From Saccharomonospora sp. NB11 (GTDB taxonomy: Bacteria > Actinomycetota > Actinomycetes > Mycobacteriales > Pseudonocardiaceae), in contig NZ_JACBJG010000002.1 of assembly GCF_015910535.1 (NCBI RefSeq), positions 1-64,000 of the forward strand: a stretch of DNA of 64,000 bases, read 5' to 3'. The position numbers and the translations under genes were made by a program. The notes under the pieces were generated by a model. The model was given only the letters and a program-made list of their open reading frames with translations. It was not told the origin of the DNA and did no database searches. Each line of letters begins with the position of its first letter. Position 1 is the stretch's first letter. Shown here in pieces: positions 59,552 through 64,000 of this stretch.

Positions 59552-61360
59552 TCAGAGGTACTGGCCCGTGTTGGTCGCCGTGTCGATCACGCGGCCCGAC
59601 TCCTGGTTCTTGCCCGTGACCAGGGTGCGGATGTACACGATGCGCTCGCCCTTCTTGCCCGAGATCCGTGCCCAGTCGTCCGGGTTCGTCGTGTTGGGCA
59701 GGTCCTCGTTCTCGGCGAACTCGTCGACGATGGCGTCCAGCAGGTGCTGCACCCGCAGCCCCGGCTGGTCGGTCTCCAGCACCGACTTGATCGCCGACTT
59801 CTTCGCCCGGTCCACGATGTTCTGGATCATCGCGCCGGAGTTGAAGTCACGGAAGTAGAGCACTTCCTTGTCCCCGTTGGCGTACGTGACCTCCAGGAAC
59901 CGGTTCTCGTCGGTCTCCTCGTACATGCGCTCGACGGTGTTCTGGATCATCGCGTCGATGGTCGCCTGCCGGTCGCCACCGAACTCCCGCAGATCGTCGG
60001 CGTGGATCGGCAGGTCGGGCGTCAGGTACTTCGAGAAGATGTCCTTCGCGCCCTCGGCGTCCGGACGCTCGATCTTGATCTTCACGTCGAGTCGGCCCGG
60101 GCGCAGGATCGCCGGGTCGATCATGTCCTCGCGGTTGGAGGCGCCGATGACGATGACGTTCTCCAGCCCCTCGACACCGTCGATCTCCGACAGCAACTGG
60201 GGAACGATCGTGGTCTCCACGTCGGACGACACACCGCTGCCCCGAGTCCGGAAGATCGACTCCATCTCGTCGAAGAACACGATCACCGGAGTGCCGTCGG
60301 ACGCCTTCTCCCGCGCCCGCTGGAAGATCATCCGGATGTGCCGCTCGGTCTCGCCCACGAACTTGTTGAGCAGCTCCGGCCCCTTGATGTTGAGGAAGTA
60401 CGACTTCGCGTCCGCCTCGCCCCGGGCCGCGGCCACCTGCTTGGCGAGCGAGTTGGCCACCGCCTTGGCGATCAAGGTCTTGCCGCATCCCGGAGGGCCG
60501 TAGAGCAGCACGCCCTTGGGCGGGCGCAACTGGTACTCCGTGTAGAGGTCGGCGTGGAGGAACGGCAGCTCGACCGCGTCCCGGATCTGCTCGATCTGCC
60601 GGAACAACCCACCGATGTCCTCGTACCGCACGTCGGGGACCTCCTCCAGCACGAGGTCCTCGACCTCCGCCTTGGGCACCCGCTCGTAGGCGTAGCCGGC
60701 CTTCGAGTCGACGAGGATCGAGTCGCCCGACTTGAGGGTCTGCTCGGCCAACGGGTCGGCCAGCCACACCACCCGTTCCTCGTCGGCGTGACCGACCACG
60801 AGAGCGCGAGCGCTCCCGCCCTCGGTGTCGGGAGCCAGCAGTTCGCGCAGGGTGCACACCTCACCCGTGCTCTCGAAGCCGCCGCTCTCGACCACGGTCA
60901 ACGCCTCGTTGAGTCGGACGCTCTGCCCACGCCGCAGCTCCTCGACGTCCACGGAGGGAGAGACGGCCACGCGCATCTTCCGACCCGAGGTGTACACGTC
61001 GACGGTGTTGTCGTCGTAGGCGCCGACGAACACGCCGTAACCGCTGGGAGGTTGCGCGAGTCGGTCGACCTCCTCACGTAGCGCGAGAAGCTGGCTCCGC
61101 GCCTCGCGCAGAGTCTCGACCAGCTTGTTGTTGCGCTCGGTGAGCTGGCTCACCCGCTCGTTCGCCTCGGCCAACTGCTGCTCCAGCAGTCGGCTCTGGC
61201 GGGGCGAGTCGGTGAGCTTGCGGCGGAGCAGCGCCACCTCCTCCTCGAGAAAGCGAATCTGACGCGCCTGCTCGCTCGACGGGATGTCCGTGCCTCCGGC
61301 TCCGCTCATCTCTGAAGAGTCGGCCTCCTCGTGCCGACCTCCGGGAAGGTCGTGTTGCAT
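59552..61360 (-). CDS. arc: Proteasome-associated AAA ATPase ARC/Mpa
   Basis: 602-residue ATPase that binds Pup and unfolds pupylated proteins into the 20S core. An N-terminal coiled coil (about residues 24-85) is followed by OB domains, then the AAA module with Walker A GPPGCGKT, Walker [10 protein letters not shown] and arginine-finger region. The C-terminus is GQYL, the tail that docks into and opens the PrcA ring. ATG 61360 is preceded by AGGAGG at seven bases. Confidence 0.96.
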   Translation of the reverse strand: MQHDLPGGRHEEADSSEMSGAGGTDIPSSEQARQIRFLEEEVALLRRKLTDSPRQSRLLEQQLAEANERVSQLTERNNKLVETLREARSQLLALREEVDRLAQPPSGYGVFVGAYDDNTVDVYTSGRKMRVAVSPSVDVEELRRGQSVRLNEALTVVESGGFESTGEVCTLRELLAPDTEGGSARALVVGHADEERVVWLADPLAEQTLKSGDSILVDSKAGYAYERVPKAEVEDLVLEEVPDVRYEDIGGLFRQIEQIRDAVELPFLHADLYTEYQLRPPKGVLLYGPPGCGKTLIAKAVANSLAKQVAAARGEADAKSYFLNIKGPELLNKFVGETERHIRMIFQRAREKASDGTPVIVFFDEMESIFRTRGSGVSSDVETTIVPQLLSEIDGVEGLENVIVIGASNREDMIDPAILRPGRLDVKIKIERPDAEGAKDIFSKYLTPDLPIHADDLREFGGDRQATIDAMIQNTVERMYEETDENRFLEVTYANGDKEVLYFRDFNSGAMIQNIVDRAKKSAIKSVLETDQPGLRVQHLLDAIVDEFAENEDLPNTTNPDDWARISGKKGERIVYIRTLVTGKNQESGRVIDTATNTGQYL

Positions 61361-61670
61361 TTCGGCACCTCCTCGGAATGCATTTCTTTCCACGGTACCG
61401 GCGATCACCGACATGAAAAGCCCTATCCGCGTTCCGGGATCGGCGCGTCGTCCGGTTGCGGCGGAGTACCCGCTCACGCTCGGCGCGACTCCGCCGTGCC
61501 GGGCTCATCCGCATGTCACAACGCCGGTGACACCACGTGACCGAACGGTTCGGCGGGAGTAGACCGAACGAGATTCCCACACCCGGGCGTGTAAAAAATG
61601 CGTTTACTCCCTTCTTTAGGATTCTTCAGACCCGCCGGCCACACGGCGGCGCGATCCAGGAAGGGACGAC
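61361..61670. other. Divergent spacer between arc and the gene at 61671
   Basis: About 310 bases without a gene. It should hold the promoters of both flanking genes. The right part (61588-61625) is unusually A/T-rich for this genome, with TGTAAAAAATGCG and TTTAGGAT. I could not fix -35/-10 pairs with good spacing. Confidence 0.5.
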
Positions 61671-62360
61671 GTGACTTCTCCTCCACCTCAGTACCCGGGC
61701 GGCCAGGGCTGGTCGGACCCGTCGGGCGGCTTCGGCCAGCAGGGCCAGCCCGAGCAGCAGGGCTACGCCCAGCCCTATTCCGGCGGCTACCCGCAGCAGC
61801 CCGGGTATCCCCAGCAGGGTTTCCCGGGGCAGGGCTACCCCGGCACCGACCCTCAGTTCGCTCAACAGGGCCAGCCCGGGCAGCAGGGCTACCCGGAGCA
61901 GGGCCAGTTCGCCCACCCGGGCCAGCCCGGACAGCAGCCACCCGGTGCCTGGAACGCGGCACCGCAGTTCGGGCAACAGCCCGGAGGCCCGGCACCGAAG
62001 AAGAAGACCGGCCTCATCGTCGGCATCGTCCTCGCGGTCGTGCTTCTCGTCGGTGGTGGTGTCACAACGGTCCTGCTGCTGAGCAATGGCGGAAGCGACG
62101 AAGACCAGGTCAACGAGCTCGCGGACGAGATGGTCTCCGCCTTCAACTCGCGAGACTTCGCAGCGGTCGAGGGCATGCTGTGCGGCGGCTTGGACAAGGA
62201 GCCCAACGTTCCCGACGGGGTCACGATGCAGCGCAACGGTGAGCCGACGATCAACGGAGACACGGCGAAGGTCCCCATGACCTTGAGCGACTCGACTCAC
62301 CGTGAGGACGGGGAACTCAAGGCTTACAAGCAGAACGGCGACTGGTGTTTCGACATGTGA
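61671..62360 (+). CDS. Gln/Gly/Pro-rich single-span membrane protein
   Basis: 229-residue protein: low-complexity cytoplasmic tail (residues 1-105, [11 protein letters not shown]-type repeats), a KKK stop, one span (about 112-137) and a small external domain similar to DUF4878/NTF2-like lipoprotein domains ([27 protein letters not shown]) with two Cys. Same plan as the protein at 41232, but a different outer domain. Function unknown. GTG start. Confidence 0.8.
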   Translation: MTSPPPQYPGGQGWSDPSGGFGQQGQPEQQGYAQPYSGGYPQQPGYPQQGFPGQGYPGTDPQFAQQGQPGQQGYPEQGQFAHPGQPGQQPPGAWNAAPQFGQQPGGPAPKKKTGLIVGIVLAVVLLVGGGVTTVLLLSNGGSDEDQVNELADEMVSAFNSRDFAAVEGMLCGGLDKEPNVPDGVTMQRNGEPTINGDTAKVPMTLSDSTHREDGELKAYKQNGDWCFDM

Positions 62361-62384
62361 CGACACGGTGATCGTTGCGTGTCG
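62361..62384 (+). terminator. Possible weak terminator after the gene at 61671
   Basis: CGACACG (62361-62367) and CGTGTCG (62378-62384) form a seven-base stem with a ten-base loop right after the stop codon. The stem is short and no T run follows. Confidence 0.3.
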
Positions 62385-62498
62385 CCATAGTCGGGTCGAG
62401 GACCGAGCTCTCGGAGTTCCCGCGCCGCCGGCCACCGGACACGCTCTCGGCAGGCCTTCCGCCTGCCTCGAATGTGTCGGGTGACCGGGAGTGCCGGC

Positions 62499-63398
<900 letters not shown>

Positions 63399-64000
63399 TC
63401 ACCCGGTCCGGAACGGACGGACAGTGCTCGTCCCGTGTCCCTCCGGCGCCGTGAGAGCGCTGTGCAGGTCCTCCAGACACAGCACCCCCGTCGGCCGTCC
63501 TTCGCCGTCCACGACGAGGAACTGCCACGTCCCCACCTCGTTGACGTGCTGGGCGATCTCGTCGGGCGAGTCCGAGGTGAGCAGCACGATCTCGGCCCGG
63601 ATGGGCTCCGCCGCCAACTCCGCGGGCGACTCCGGCTGCGCCGAGGCCAGGCGCACGGCTGCCTCCGTGTCCAGCAGCCCCGCCGCCACGCCGTCCGCCC
63701 TGACCAGCACCACTCCCCGGCCTGCCGACGCGGCGAGCGCCGCCGACACCGGGCTCTCCGCAGGCAGCTGCAGGACGGGACGCATCAGGTCGGTCACCGA
63801 CAACCCCTCCGGCCACGACCTGCGGTCGTCCGACGTGAATTCGGCGGTGGCGCCCATGGCCACGAACCACGCGGTCACCACACCGACACCGAGCCGGAGC
63901 CACCGGTCGTCGCTTCCCGATGCGAGCCCCCACAGCGCCCAGACCAGCAGCCCGACGGCCACCACCGCTCCCCCGACGACCGCGACGCGAGTCCCGGCCG
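63399..64000 (-). CDS. C-terminal part of a CBS-domain membrane protein, probably a site-2 protease (partial, right edge)
   Basis: Open at the right edge; at least 200 residues. It starts (as seen) within membrane segments (VAVVGGAVVAVGLLVWALWG and a second span TAWFVAMGATAEF) and ends in two CBS motifs (VTDLMRPVLQLPAESPVSAAL, EVGTWQFLVVDGEGRPTGVL). M50 site-2 proteases with C-terminal CBS pairs are commonly next to trmI in actinomycetes; the protease motifs would lie outside the window. Confidence 0.75.
   Translation of the reverse strand, partial: AGTRVAVVGGAVVAVGLLVWALWGLASGSDDRWLRLGVGVVTAWFVAMGATAEFTSDDRRSWPEGLSVTDLMRPVLQLPAESPVSAALAASAGRGVVLVRADGVAAGLLDTEAAVRLASAQPESPAELAAEPIRAEIVLLTSDSPDEIAQHVNEVGTWQFLVVDGEGRPTGVLCLEDLHSALTAPEGHGTSTVRPFRTG

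Overview
This window is chromosomal DNA from a high-GC actinomycete, most likely a member of the Pseudonocardiaceae such as Saccharomonospora or Amycolatopsis (genus is inferred, not proven). The evidence is the complete Pup-proteasome locus (arc, dop, pup, prcB, prcA, pafA, pafB, pafC), RbpA, an Lnt/polyprenol-mannose synthase pair, the actinobacterial tatA-tatC-helY neighbourhood, frequent GTG starts and very GC-rich third codon positions. From about 37 kb to 64 kb the gene order broadly follows the stretch around pepE, exonuclease, helY, tatC, tatA, pafCBA, prcAB, pup, dop, mpa and trmI of Mycobacterium tuberculosis.

Layout. 1-8.7 kb (minus strand): a very large secreted RHS/YD-repeat protein with a DNRLRE-like module and three LamG-like domains, running off the left edge and broken by two frameshifts. 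9-17 kb: a cell-wall block with VanY-type carboxypeptidase, a frameshifted alanine racemase, a D-Ala-D-Ala-type ligase split by an IS200/IS605 element (tnpA + tnpB), then an intact response regulator - histidine kinase - lipoprotein operon. 17-20 kb: ankyrin protein, catalase and its FurA repressor, and a DUF421 membrane protein. 20-29 kb: a UMF1-type MFS permease, thymidine kinase, RbpA with a SigR-type promoter, mannosyl transferase and Lnt, an amidohydrolase and a radical-SAM KamA-like protein. 29-33 kb: a permease with two ABC ATPases. 33-42 kb: lipoprotein hydrolase, HAD phosphatase, SGNH hydrolase, a toxin-antitoxin pair, Lrp regulator with an M24 peptidase, a flap-exonuclease-like protein, and an Eis-type acetyltransferase flanked by two DUF4333 proteins. 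42-62 kb: HelY, lipid kinase, Tat translocase and the whole pupylation/proteasome system. The right end has TrmI and the C-terminus of a membrane protein with CBS domains, probably a site-2 protease.

How the genes work together. Dop deamidates Pup, PafA ligates it to substrates, ARC unfolds them and PrcAB degrades them; PafBC are WYL regulators of the DNA damage response. FurA and KatA form a peroxide-response unit. Lnt and the mannosyl transferase act on lipoprotein maturation and the mannosyl donor for glycosylation.

The most unusual part is 6.9-14.3 kb. All three frameshifts and the one IS insertion seen in the window fall here, while the 40+ genes further right look intact. This suggests real decay of the RHS gene and of a peptidoglycan-precursor cassette, although base-calling errors cannot be excluded for the frameshifts. 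The IS605-type element has intact TnpA and TnpB catalytic motifs, and its predicted guide RNA would match the very ddl sequence that it interrupts.
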